A DNA stretch of 64,000 bases from Mycoplasmopsis pulmonis. GTDB taxonomy: Bacteria > Bacillota_I > Bacilli_A > Mycoplasmatales > Metamycoplasmataceae. Position numbers and translations under genes: made by a program. Shown piece after piece: positions 9,083 through 19,175 of this stretch (the first letter of the stretch is position 1; every line of letters starts with the position of its first letter). The notes beneath the pieces are model-generated. The model ran no database searches. It was given only the letters and a program-made list of their open reading frames with translations, and was not told where the DNA came from. The stretch covers positions 682,001 through 746,000 of the forward strand of contig NZ_LR215008.1 in NCBI RefSeq assembly GCF_900660575.1, in the 5' to 3' direction.

Positions 9083-10138
9083 TTGAAAAATTTTGCAAGA
9101 ACAGTATTAGGGGACATCGACCCGAAACAACTGGGGGTTGTTGATTGTCATGATCACTTAATTAAAAACTATGGTCCAGAAGCTCATGAACATCCAGATT
9201 TTATTATGCTCTCACCAAAAGCAGCAATTTTAGAAATGGAGGAATTTGTTGAAAAAGGGGGTAAAACTGTTGTAACAATGGATCCACCTAATGTGGGTAG
9301 AGATGTTATAAAAATGTTAGACATAGCTGATGAACTTAAAGGTAAAGCCAACATCATAATGGCTACTGGTTTTCATAAAGCAGCTTTTTATGATAAAGGA
9401 TCTTCATGATTAGCACTTGCTCCAATTGAGGAAATTACAAAAATGATTGTAGCCGAAATTGAAGAAGGAATGGACATTTATAATTATAGTGGACCTGTTG
9501 TTAAAAGATCAAAAGCTAAAGCAGGGATTATTAAATCAGCAACTGGTTATGCTGCAATTGATCGTTTAGAATTAAAATCACTTGAAATTGCAGCACGTTC
9601 AAGCATTGAAACAGGAGCGCCAATTTTAGTCCATACCCAGTTAGGAACCATGGCCTATGAAGCTGCTCAACATTTAATTGATTTTGGAGTTAATCCAAGA
9701 AAAATTCAGCTTTCACATTTAAATAAAAATCCTGATCCTTACTACTATGAAAAAATTATTAGAGAACTAGGAGTTACTCTATGTTTTGACGGCCCAGATA
9801 GAGTTAAATACTACACAGACTCTACACTAGCTTTAAATATTAAACACTTAGTAGATAAGGGTTATCAAAAACATATCACTCTTTCATTAGATGCTGGAAG
9901 AATTTTATATCAAAGACACTATGGAATTGAAAAAGGTAAACAAACTTTTGGTTTAGGTTATCTTTTTGATAGATTTATCCCTTTAATGAAAGAGGTTGGT
10001 ATTTCTCAAGATGCAATTGATGATATCTTGATTAATAACCCTAGAGAAATTTTAACTTTTGATAAACCAGGAAAATTTGATTTATCAAAAGTTAATCCTA
10101 GAGTTTTAAAACTAAAAGAAATTTTAAAAGTTGTTTAA
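9083..10138 (+). CDS. Phosphotriesterase-family phosphorylated sugar lactonase
   Basis: A 351-residue amidohydrolase-superfamily protein of the phosphotriesterase branch. Metal-binding features are visible: His-x-His as H23-D-H25 (VVDCHDHL), the bridging lysine in AGIIKSATGY, His in ILVHTQ, His in IQLSHLNKNPDP and Asp in LSLDAGR. From memory, homologues in Mycoplasma synoviae and M. agalactiae hydrolyse 1,4-lactone 5-phosphates of pentonic acids. Here it heads the PTS-ascorbate-type operon, so it probably opens the phosphorylated lactone delivered by the PTS. The start is TTG at 9083, chosen because GGAGG lies six bases upstream and an ATG at 9070 is out of frame. One TGA (9407) is Trp. Confidence 0.85.
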
Positions 10139-10184
10139 AATTTAATTTTTAAATTAAAAACTAAATTATTCAAAAGGAGGAAAA

Positions 10185-11969
10185 ATGACCCAAAAACTTA
10201 ACAAATCCAAGAAAATAGGTTTTTGAGTTGGTGTTGGAATATTTGTATTAATTAACTTAATTATTATTGCCATTACCTTGGGTATTAGGATGTCCAAAGA
10301 AAAACCTGACACCTATGGCGCCGCATCACTTTTCTTACTAAAAAATGTTTATCTAGATAACTTTTTTGGTCAACCAGCTCTATTACTTGGATTTTTGACT
10401 TTAATCGGTTATTTAATATTGGGTAGAGGAGCAAGAGACTCGATCGTCGGATCATTAAAAACTATTATTGGAGTTTTACTTTTAAATATTGGTTCAGGTG
10501 TTCTAGTATCTATGGCTCGTCCAGTTTTTAATGCTATTTCACAAATAGCTGGATCAAGTGCTAAATCAAGTGCCCAAATTGTTCCACTTGATCCTTACTT
10601 TGGACTATCAAGTTCACAAAATTTTTTACAAAATTTTGTAGTTGGAAATAACTATGTTACTTGAGTTTCATATGTATTTATGATTGCTTTTGCAATCAAC
10701 ATAATCTTGATCTTATTAAAAAGATGAACTAATGTTCACTCACTAATGGTAACAGGTCACATTATGTACCAACAATCAGCAATTATCGTTGTTGTTGTTT
10801 ATGCACTTTTATTTAGAGATGTGCCACTTCTAAGTAATAATGGAGGAGTTAGTGTTGGAACTCAAGTTGGAGTTGTTTTAATCTCTTCTTTACTTCTTGG
10901 AGCTTACTGAGGAGTAGGATCAACTGCTACCATTAAAGCAACAGACAAAGTTACTCAAAACGCTGGTTTTGCAGTTGGTCACCAACAAATGCTAGCTATT
11001 TCTCTTTCATACAAAATTGGAAAATATTTTGGTAAAGAAGAAGAAACAGCTGAAAATAGAAAACTTCCAAAATACTTGAGTATTTTTGAAGATAACATTT
11101 TCACTCAAACAGTACTAATTTCTATTTTATTTATTATCTTAATTTTAGTAATTGTCTTTGCAGGACCTGCAGCTGGAGTAACAGTTGTTAAAAACAATAC
11201 TTTCCAAAGTATTCCTAATGCAAATCCTGTTATTAACATTGACTTTAAACAGTGAAATGTTTTTTCACAAGCTCACTATGGAGTTAACATTGTTTTTGGT
11301 TCTCTAAAAATTGTAGCTGGTTTAGTTGCACTTATGACTGGTGTTAGAATGTTTGTTACTGAATTGCAACAAGCCTTTCAAGGGGTAAGTGAAAAAATTA
11401 TTCCTAACTCAGTTGTAGCAGTGGATGTAGCTGCAACTTATGGATTTTCAGTAAACTCAGTTACTTACGGATTTTTAGCAGGAACAATAGCTCAATTTAT
11501 TGGAGTAGGTCTTGTTATTGGACTAAGTCAAATACCTGGATTACCTATTTTTATTCCTATTCCACTATTTATAACTCTATTTTTCAACTCAGGGTCACTA
11601 GGAGTTTTTGCAAATGCCTCAGGAGGATATAAAGCAGCAATTATTGTTCCTGCCATTGTTGGTTTTCTAGAAATTATTGTTATTGCCTTTGGAACAGCTG
11701 CTCTAAGTAATGCCTTTGCAGCTACAAACACTCAAGGTATAAACCCAGTTTCAATAGGATACAACGGAATGGCTGACTGAAACCTATTTTATGGACTTCT
11801 ATACATTCTAGGTGGATACAACGTTTATGCAGGATACATCTTTGCAATAAGCTTTATTTTTGGACTATTATTCTTTGGTCAAATAGTTGACTCAGGAAGA
11901 CAAAGTCAAAAAACATTTTTCCAAAAACTTCTAAAACTTAATCCAGAATTAATACAACAAAATAGTTAA
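10185..11969 (+). CDS. ulaA: PTS ascorbate-type IIC permease
   Basis: A 594-residue polytopic membrane protein of the SgaT/UlaA family, which carries the sugar acid across the membrane during phosphorylation. Family marks include GYLILGRGARDSIVGSLKT, IGSGVLVSMARPVFNAI and a second repeat ending IPIPLFITLFFNSGSLGVF. It is longer than the roughly 465-residue E. coli UlaA through an N-terminal membrane segment and a larger central loop (about residues 280-360). Start is an ATG with AAGGAGG five bases upstream. Several TGA codons are Trp. It needs UlaB and UlaC, encoded next. Confidence 0.92.
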
Positions 11970-12011
11970 TTAAAATTTAAATAAGCAAAATAAACACTAA
12001 AATGAATTAAA

Positions 12012-12302
12012 ATGTCTCAACAATTAAAAATTATTGCAGCTTGTGGAAATGGTATGGGCACAAGCATGATCATCAAATTAAAAGTAGAAAAAATTGCTAA
12101 AAAACTTGGCTTAAATGCTAAAGTTGAAGCTTTAAGTATGGGACAAGCAAAAGGGATGACTTCTCAAGCTGATATTATTATTAGCTCAATTCATCTTATG
12201 AATGAATTTGCTACTAATCAAAAAGCAAAAATTGTTGGGGTTGTAAATTTAATGAGCGAAGATGAAATTGAAAATGCCCTAAGAAAGGCTTTGAATCCTT
12301 AA
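12012..12302 (+). CDS. ulaB: PTS ascorbate-type IIB component
   Basis: A 96-residue cytoplasmic PTS IIB protein. The phospho-accepting cysteine is C11 in the loop AACGNGMGTSM, the standard lactose/ascorbate-type P-loop. It receives phosphate from UlaC and passes it to the substrate bound to UlaA. The TAA stop overlaps the ulaC ATG by one base. No clear ribosome site precedes the ATG, so translation may be leaderless-like or coupled to ulaA. Confidence 0.93.
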   Translation: MSQQLKIIAACGNGMGTSMIIKLKVEKIAKKLGLNAKVEALSMGQAKGMTSQADIIISSIHLMNEFATNQKAKIVGVVNLMSEDEIENALRKALNP

Positions 12303-12781
12303 TGTCAAAAATTAATTTATTAGAAAACCTAAAGAAAAATGACTCAATTACTTTAAACGTTGAAGTTTCTTCTTGACAAGAGGCTATATATGAAGGGTGC
12401 AGAGTCTTAATTGAAAAAAAATTAATTACAAAAGACTACTACAATGCCATTATTGAAAGTACTTTAAAAAATGGTCCTTACTATATTATCTCTGATAATT
12501 TAGCTATGCCTCATGCACAAATGAATCGCGGTGTTTTTGACAATTGCTTTTCTTTGGTAACTTTAAAAAAACCAATCTTTTTTGAAGGTGATTCTCGGCC
12601 TGTTAGAATTTTAATTACTCTAGCTGCAACCTCAGCTGAAATTCATACCTCAGAGGCTCTTCCGCGAATTGTTGCTATCTTTGAAGATCCAGCAAATATT
12701 GAAAAAATCATGAATGCCCAAAACAAAGAAGAAATTATAGATTTAATTTCAAAGATTGATTTTACAAAATATATTTTTTAA
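12302..12781 (+). CDS. ulaC: PTS ascorbate-type IIA component
   Basis: A 159-residue PTS IIA protein of the mannitol/fructose/nitrogen superfamily. The phosphorylated histidine is H71 in NLAMPHAQ, the usual A-M-P-H-A pattern. It takes phosphate from HPr (ptsH at 18.8-19.1 kb) and gives it to UlaB. A TGA at about codon 24 is Trp. Start overlaps the ulaB stop (TAATG), indicating coupling. Confidence 0.93.
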
Positions 12782-12794
12782 AAAAGGAATAAAA

Positions 12795-13454
12795 ATGAAT
12801 AAAAGACCAATGCTTCAAATTGCCTTGGACAATTTAACTATTGAAAGTGCCATTGAAGATGCCAAAAAAGCTAGTAAATACTTAGATGTTATTGAAGTAG
12901 GAACAATTTTAATTTCCTCTGAAGGAAAAAAAGCAATCAAAGAAATTGTCAAAGCTTTTCCTGACAAAATTATAGTAGCTGATGGAAAAGTAGCTGATGC
13001 TGGAAAGATTTTTGGACAGATGTTTTTTTCTCAAGGAGCTCATTTTACAACTGCTATTTGTGCAGCTGAAGTTGAGACAATGGCCCAACTTTTAGCAGTT
13101 GCCAAAGAATATGATCCTAATAATGATGTTCAAATCGAACTAACTAGCAACTTTAGTTGAGATCAAGCTAAGTCTTGGGCTCAAAGAGGAATCAAACAAG
13201 CTGTTTGACATCGCTCTCGAGATGCTCAAGCAGCTGGAGCTAAATGGTCTAAAAACGATCTTGATTCAATCAAAAAGCTAATTGATTTAGGTTTTAAAGT
13301 AACTGTTACTGGTGGAATTGAAGTTGATGACATTAAATTTTTTAAAGACCTTCCAATCTATATTTTTATAGCAGGAAGAAGCATTAGAGATGCTAAAAAC
13401 CCAGAGCAAGCTGCAAAGGATTTTCAAGATGAAATTAGAAAATACTGACCTTAA
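12795..13454 (+). CDS. ulaD: 3-keto-L-gulonate-6-phosphate decarboxylase family
   Basis: A 219-residue (beta/alpha)8 enzyme of the orotidine-phosphate decarboxylase suprafamily. It starts MNKRPMLQIALDNLTIESA and has the family residues in VIEVGTILI, the catalytic IIVADGKVADAG (Asp-x-Lys-x-x-Asp) and the phosphate-binding TVTGGIEV and FIAGRSI. It should convert 3-keto-L-gulonate 6-phosphate to L-xylulose 5-phosphate. An AAAAGG site precedes the ATG. The frame reads a TGA as Trp at codon 218 and ends at TAA 13454, overlapping ulaE by 26 bases. Confidence 0.9.
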
Positions 13455-14307
13455 TAAGCCTCTTGTAGGAATTTACGAAAAGGCCCTTAACAATAAATTT
13501 TCTTTTGAAGAAAAAATCATAATTGCAAAAGAAGCTGGATTTGATTTTATCGAATTTAGCGTTGATGAAAGTGACGAAAAACTTGCTCGGCTTGATTGAG
13601 ATGAAAAAACAATTGCCCAAATTCGCGCTCTTCTTACAAAACATGATTTTTCATTTAACTCAATGACTCTAAGTGCTCATCGACGTTTTCCTTTTGGTTC
13701 AAAAGATGAGCAAAACGTAAAACGAGCCAATGAAATTATGTTAAAAGCTATTGTTCTAGCTAGAAAATTGGGAATAAGAACTATTCAACTAGCTGGCTAT
13801 GATGTTTATTATGAACAAGGTGATGAGCAAAGTAAAAAAAGATTTATTGAAGGAATCAAAAATGCGACTTTACTTGCTCAAAAATACTCAGTTATGCTTG
13901 CTTTTGAAACAATGGATACTTTGTTTATGTCAACTATTTCAAGAGCCCTTTATTATGTTAATAAAATAGACTCACCATTTTTGAATATCTACCCTGATCT
14001 AGGAAATTTATTTCAGTTTACTAAAGAATATGAAAATGAAATTATGCTTGGGGCAAAAAAAATAGTAGCCTTTCACTTTAAAGAAACTCTTCCTGGAGTT
14101 TTTAGAAACCTTTGATGAGGTGAGGGAAATGTTGATTTTGTATCAATGCTTAAAGTTATTAAAAAAGCAAATTTAAAAGTTCCTTTTTTATTAGAAATGT
14201 GATCTAAAAACCAACCAAATGAAACAATGGAGCAAAATAAAAAACTATTAAAAGATTCACTAGATTTTTTTAATAAAAAATGAAAAGAGGCTTGTAGTTG
14301 TGAATAA
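13429..14307 (+). CDS. ulaE: L-xylulose/L-ribulose-5-phosphate 3-epimerase
   Basis: A 292-residue TIM-barrel epimerase. It begins with KPLVGIYEKALNNKFSFEEK, close to the UlaE/SgbU start, and has ITFELMDT-like AFETMDTLFM and FHFKETLPGVFR with the expected metal-binding Glu, Asp and His residues. It interconverts L-xylulose and L-ribulose 5-phosphates. I use the ATG at 13429 (AAAGGA site nine bases upstream); an earlier in-frame ATG at 13390 would lie deeper inside ulaD and adds non-family residues. Overlaps both neighbours. Confidence 0.9.
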
Positions 14308-15031
14308 AAAATATGACTTAGATGAAATTGAAAAATTAAAGCAAAGTGTCTATGATGCAAACATGCTTTTGCACAAATATAAATTAGCCATTCACACTTG
14401 AGGAAATGTCTCAGGAATTACCAAAGACCGCCGCTTTATGGTAATCAAGCCTTCAGGGCTTTCATATGAAGCCATGAAGGCTAGTGACATGGTTATTGTT
14501 GATTTAGACAACAATGTTATTGATAGTGAGCTTAATCCTTCTTCAGATACTCCAACTCACACTCTTTTGTATAAAGCAAGCTATCAAATTCAAGCAATAG
14601 TACACACTCATTCACCTAATGCAGTAGCTTTTGCTCAAGCCGGAAAAGATATTCCTTGCTATGGAACCACTCATGCAGATAATTTCTATGGATCAGTTCC
14701 TTGTACTAGAGATTTAAGTGTTGAAGAAATTAATGGAGAATATGAACACAACACAGGGCTTGTAATAATTGAAAACTTTAAAAATAACAATCGCGATTTT
14801 AAAGCTACAAGTGCAGTTTTAGTCAAAGAACATGGTCCTTTTGTTTGATCAACAAAAAATCCAATTGATGCAGTTAATTTAGCCCTTACTCTAGAGGAAA
14901 TTGCTAAAATGGCAATCAAAACAATTATTATTAATCCTAATGCTTTACATGCAAAACAAGAGCTTCAAGACAAGCACTATCTACGTAAACACGGTAAAAA
15001 TGCCTACTATGGCCAAAGACCAAAAAAATAG
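14300..15031 (+). CDS. ulaF: L-ribulose-5-phosphate 4-epimerase
   Basis: A 243-residue class II aldolase-fold epimerase giving D-xylulose 5-phosphate. Visible family marks are LAIHTWGNVSG near residue 30, VIKPSGLSYE, the metal-binding VHTHSPNAVAFAQ, GTTHADNF, and LVKEHGPFVW. The start is GTG at 14300 with an AAAGAGG site nine bases upstream, overlapping the ulaE stop by 8 bases; the next ATG is 22 codons in and would drop conserved residues. This completes the pathway into the pentose-phosphate pool. Confidence 0.92.
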
Positions 15032-15053
15032 TTAGTTCCTATTTTTTTTACTT

Positions 15054-15094
15054 AAAATGTCAACTTTTTTTCAAAGTAAAAGTTGACATTTTTT
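15054..15094 (+). terminator. Rho-independent terminator of the sugar-acid operon
   Basis: A 15-bp stem (arms 15054-15068 and 15078-15092, AAAATGTCAACTTTT with its complement) is followed by T-runs on the plus strand, directly after ulaF. The symmetric A and T tracts could let it act on both strands. Confidence 0.85.
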
Positions 15095-15154
15095 ATGTTT
15101 TTAAAAATGATAAAAAGGCTCTTAAAAAATATAAAAACTTTTCTAATAAAATAA

Positions 15155-15521
15155 AGCTATAAATAAAAACATCTTATTTAAATCATAGTGTTTATAAACA
15201 ACTAAAAACGAAGCTGTCAAAGAAAAAAAGTTAATCTGATTTTTGCCATATTTTAAAAACCAAATTTGACAAATAATGAAAGTCAATATTTGTCAATTTA
15301 ATATTGCAAAATTATTAACATTATTTCAATGAGTAAAGTTAAAAATTTACTTGATAATCAAGTTGATAATCAAGTAAAAAAATAGTTCTTTTAAATATCA
15401 AAAAGAAGTACTTAAATGATTAAAATGTTTTGAAATTATGTTCATTGATAAAACAATAAAAACATCTCAACAAAACTGAGATGTTTAAGTGTTTTTTAAT
15501 AATTTTTTTCATTGTAATTTA
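15155..15521 (+). mobile_element. Decayed, internally deleted IS1138-like relic
   Basis: The stretch aligns by eye with both ends of the intact IS at 30.3-31.6 kb. The left part (GTGTTTATAAACAACTAAAA near 15188) matches the transposase start, and the right part matches its last 350 bases, from CAAATTTGACAAA near 15262 through GATGTTTAAGTGTTTTTTAA near 15480-15500. Most of the transposase (about 800 bases) is missing, the rest is full of stops, and the terminal repeats are degraded. No protein can be made. Boundaries are approximate. Confidence 0.8.
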
Positions 15522-15561
15522 AGCACTTTAAAATAGTAAAAAATTAATTGATTTAAACATG

Positions 15562-15588
15562 AAAAAAGCAAAAGTTTTTTATGCTTTT
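15562..15588 (-). terminator. Weak terminator overlapping the rbsD end
   Basis: On the minus strand AAAAGC (around 15588) and GCTTTTTTC (around 15562) can pair across a 13-base loop at the rbsD stop, ending in a U-run. Short stem, so moderate confidence. Confidence 0.4.
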
Positions 15589-15980
15589 CCAGCAACAACA
15601 ATTGTGTTTGAAAAAGGAGTTAATTCACCAACTCTAACATAAAGTACAACATCATTTTGGCTAGAAAGATATTTAAATTCTTCAAAGTTATTACTTAGAG
15701 AAATTGGAAGTTTACTAGAAATTAAATATGCTAAATAATCATAGTTATGTTCTTTAATTTCATTAGATAAAACTAATGCTTTGATATGAAGATTTTCAAT
15801 AATCAAAAACATAAGTTGTTTAAAACTAGGAACATTAGCAATAAGGGAAAGATCTAGGATATTAGCTCCCACGGGAATAGGAAAATAAGGATCGCAAACA
15901 ACTATTTTTTGATTGGTTTGTATTCTAGATAATGTCTCATTTAATGTTGTATTTATTATTTGAAAATCTTGATTGTACAT
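15579..15980 (-). CDS. rbsD: RbsD/FucU-family protein, D-ribose pyranase-like
   Basis: A 133-residue protein of the RbsD/FucU mutarotase family, which speeds pyranose-furanose interconversion. The family core is plain: IVVCDPYFPIPVGANILDLS, VPSFKQL, LSNEIKEHNYDYL and the C-terminal RVGELTPFSNTIVVAGKA. However, the catalytic histidine of E. coli RbsD (in the motif GHTD before VVCD) aligns with T22 in RIQTNQKIVVCD, so classical mutarotase activity is doubtful. It is followed upstream by pfkA on the same strand with a 50-base gap. Its placement beside pfkA, rather than ribose genes, is unusual. Confidence 0.8.
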   Translation of the reverse strand: MYNQDFQIINTTLNETLSRIQTNQKIVVCDPYFPIPVGANILDLSLIANVPSFKQLMFLIIENLHIKALVLSNEIKEHNYDYLAYLISSKLPISLSNNFEEFKYLSSQNDVVLYVRVGELTPFSNTIVVAGKA

Positions 15981-16030
15981 AACTTAAATTATAGTTGTTT
16001 TTTGCACTTTAATTTTTTTTAATTTTGCTA

Positions 16031-17011
16031 TTAAGCTTGATTTATATCGTTGTAACTTTTGGTTCTTCTTTCCAATAAATCTTTTCTAGTTTGAGGCATA
16101 GCAAGAGCTTCTAAAATCGGAGTAGCAGCTACTTGATTTTTAATTAGACCAAGAGCTATTCCTGATTGACCTTGTTTAAGACGAAGCACTGCATGTTTTC
16201 CTAAAATAGTAGCGTTAATTCTTTCTCTAGCTGAGGGATATCCTCCTCTTTGGATGTGAGCTAAAACAACAGCTTTAGTTGTTATGTTTGTAAGCTCTTC
16301 AATTTGCTTTGCAACTTGTTGAAGATCTTTAAAAACAAACTCACTTACTGTTATAATCACACTTCTTTTATTAGGTTTTTCAAATTGTTTTTTAACAATT
16401 TTAGCCATTTCTTCAACGCTAAGTTTATAGTCATTTGAAACAATGATTTCACTTCCTGTTGCCATTCCTGAATAAAGAGCTAAATCACTTGCTCCATGGC
16501 CCATTACTTCAACCATAATACATCTTTTATGACTTGAGGCTGTGTCCCTAATTTTATCAACAGCTTCAACTATAGTATTTAAAGCTGTATCGTAGCCAAT
16601 TGTAAAATCACTTGAGGTTATGTCATTGTCTATTGTTCCTGGAAGAGCAATTGTTTTAATGCCCATTTCATGAAGTTTTTGAGCTCCTTTATATGAACCA
16701 TCTCCTCCAATTACAACAAGAGCTTCAATGCCTAATTTTAAAAGATTTTCTTTAGCTACTTGACGATATTTTTCTTGAGCAAATTCAACAAATCTAGCTG
16801 AGAAGATAAATGTTCCACCCTTGTTTATGTAAGAATCTTCATCAATTCCTTCTGAGGGTTTTATTCACCCATTATATAAACCTAAAAAACCTTCATAAAC
16901 AAGATATGTTTCAATGTCATATAATCTTGCGGTTTTAATAATTGCCCTGATGGCATTGTTCATTCCAGGAGAGTCTCCTCCTGAGGTTAAAATTGCTATT
17001 TTTTTAATCAT
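16031..17011 (-). CDS. pfkA: 6-phosphofructokinase
   Basis: A 326-residue ATP-dependent phosphofructokinase, the committing step of glycolysis. The ATP-binding [14 protein letters not shown] starts at about residue 9, GGDGSYKGA at about 102, and the catalytic PGTIDNDI near residue 124. The effector-site and substrate residues [10 protein letters not shown] are present. Length is standard for bacterial PfkA. A 19-base gap separates it from ptsI upstream, so the two are likely one transcript, linking PTS and glycolysis. A TGA in the N-terminal third is Trp. Confidence 0.95.
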
Positions 17012-17030
17012 AAAGACCCCTTTTTATTTT

Positions 17031-18740
17031 TTATTTGATATTTTTGTAAAGCTCTTTAACTTCTTGTTCTCTTTCGCATTCTAGAGCTTTTTGAGCTAGC
17101 TCTTTCATTTGTTGATATGAAAGTCTAGAAATTAACTCTCTTGATTGTAAAACATTTGAAGCTGACATTGAAAATTCATCAAGACCTAGTCCTAAAAGAA
17201 CTGGAATAGCCTCAGGATTTCCTGCCATCTCTCCACACATACCAACTCATTTTCCGTGTTTGTGCCCTCCATCAATTGTTAGTTTAATTAACTTTAAAAT
17301 TGAAGGATTTAAAGGTTGATATAAATATGAAATTTTTTCATTCATCCTATCAGCTGCCATTGAATATTGAATTAAATCATTGGTACCAATTGAAAGAAAA
17401 TCTGCATATTTTGAAAATTTATCACTAAGCACTGCAGCAGCTGGAGTTTCAATCATTAAACCTAGTTCAATATCTTCTCTTTTTCCAATTTCTTGCTTTT
17501 CATCTTTTAAAAGTTGATATTCTTTTTCAAACATTTCTTTGGCTTTTAAAAATTCATCAACGTTGGTAATCATTGGAAACATCACACCTACTTTTCCAAA
17601 GAAACTAGCTCTAATTATGGCTCTAATTTGATCTTTAAAAATTTGTTCATGCTCTAGTGTAAAACGAATTGCTCGATATCCTAAAAATGGATTTAACTCT
17701 TTTGGAAAAGCAAAGTAATTTAGAGTTTTATCTCCACCTATGTCTAAAGTTCTAATTATGGTTTTTTTATTTTTATCTTTGAAAGCTTTTATAGTCTTTG
17801 CATATTCTTGAAACTGCTCTTCTTCAGAAGGTCAGTTGGAATTATCCATATATAAAAATTCACTTCTAAAAAGACCAACTGCTTCAGCGTCATTTTCGAT
17901 GACATCTTCCATGTCTTTTGGTGAGCCAATATTAGCTGCAATTTCAACTTTGTGACCATCTTTTGTAAGAGAGGGTTTGTTTTTGAAATTTTGTAAAATT
18001 TTTAAAAACTCCTGGTGCTTTAAAAGTTTTTCTTCATAGATTTTTAGAGTTTTTTGATCAGGGTTAATAACAACACTTTCACCCATTCCATCAATTGCTA
18101 AAATGTCACCATCTTTGGTCATTTCTAAAATGTTTTTTAGACCAACAACTGAAGGGATATTTAAAGACCTTGCCATAATAGCACTATGACTAGTTGCTCC
18201 TCCAATATTAGTTGCAAATCCCTTAACATATTTTTTGTTTAATTGCACTGTTTGTGAAGGAGTTAAATCATGAGCTACAATAATAACTTCCTGGTTAATT
18301 TTAGAAAGATCCAAAATTTCTTTACCCGCTAGTGAATAAAGCATTTTCTTTTTGATGTCTTTAATATCAGAGGCTCTTTCTCTCATATATTCATCATCCA
18401 TAGATTCAAAAAGCTCACTATATCTTTGATAAACCTCATCAACAGCTTGCATTGCACTTTTATTATTTTTGATAAGATCAATAATTTCCTCTTGCATAAC
18501 AGGATCACTTGCAATATCTTGATGAGCTTGAAAAATAGCTGCCTCTTCTGGTTTTGAAATTAACAGTTTTTTTTCAATTTCTTTAAGCTCATTTAAAATT
18601 TTTTCACAAGTTTTTTTAAAGTTTTCTGTTTCTTTTTCAACACCTAATGAGTTTTTTGGAATTTCAATTTCATCTTCTAGAATTCTAAAAACTTTAGCAA
18701 TTGCAATTCCTCTTGATGCTCCAATTCCTTTTAGTTCCAT
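17031..18740 (-). CDS. ptsI: PTS enzyme I (phosphoenolpyruvate-protein phosphotransferase)
   Basis: Enzyme I takes phosphate from phosphoenolpyruvate and gives it to HPr. The frame is continuous for 569 residues when TGA is Trp. The active-site histidine is H185 in GGATSHSAIMARS. The C-terminal PEP-binding domain shows GLFRSEFLYMD, LGLMIETPAA, SIGTNDLIQYSMAADR and the CGEMAGNPEA block with the catalytic cysteine. It lies 68 bases downstream of ptsH, with a terminator-like hairpin in between, so it may rely on read-through or a weak promoter of its own. Confidence 0.96.
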
Positions 18741-18766
18741 ATTTTTTCTCCCATATAAATTTATTT

Positions 18767-18797
18767 AAAAAAGATTGCATCATTGTGCAATCTTTTT
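18767..18797 (-). terminator. Terminator/attenuator hairpin between ptsH and ptsI
   Basis: An 11-bp perfect stem (AAAAGATTGCA with its complement, arms about 18769-18779 and 18786-18796) is followed by a T-run on the minus strand. It sits between ptsH and ptsI and should give more HPr than enzyme I transcript if it is partly read through. The flanking A/T tracts make it nearly symmetric. Confidence 0.75.
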
Positions 18798-18808
18798 CCT
18801 AGTTTTAA

Positions 18809-19072
18809 TTAGATAATTTTATTATCAACCATAACTGCTTTGATGGCGTTGATTGCCTCTTTTTCATCTTCTCCATCAGCTTTAACTTCAATTTCAGCTC
18901 CCTCTTTAACACCTAGAGCCATAATATTCATAATAGACTTTAAATTTGCTTGTCTGTCTTTGTAAAGTAAGCTAATGTTTGATTTGTATTTAGAAGCTTC
19001 TTTTGTAAGTAATGAAGCAGGTCTTGCATGCAAACCAATTGGATCAATAATTTTTGCTTTGAATTGTTCCAT
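18809..19072 (-). CDS. ptsH: PTS phosphocarrier protein HPr
   Basis: An 87-residue HPr. The phospho-histidine is H15 in PIGLHARPAS and the regulatory serine is S46 in LKSIMNIMALG, both at the standard positions, so HPr kinase control (known in Mollicutes) is possible. It supplies UlaC and other IIA components. A GGAG site lies six bases before the ATG. A promoter and an inverted repeat lie just upstream. Confidence 0.97.
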   Translation of the reverse strand: MEQFKAKIIDPIGLHARPASLLTKEASKYKSNISLLYKDRQANLKSIMNIMALGVKEGAEIEVKADGEDEKEAINAIKAVMVDNKII

Positions 19073-19088
19073 TTTTTCTCCTAATTTT

Positions 19089-19155
19089 AATATAACAAAT
19101 TGTTTTTATTGTGATAAAGCAATAAAATATCAATAACTTTTATTCTATCACAATA
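19089..19155 (-). promoter_or_regulatory. ptsH promoter with 10-bp inverted repeat
   Basis: On the minus strand TATATT (19089-19094) and a weak -35 TTATCA (19112-19117) are 17 bases apart. A perfect 10-bp inverted repeat, TATTGTGATA (19107-19116) and TATCACAATA (19146-19155), has one arm over the -35. This could be an operator. No regulator is identified in the neighbourhood. Confidence 0.5.
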
Positions 19156-19175
19156 TAACTTTTTAATTAATTTTA

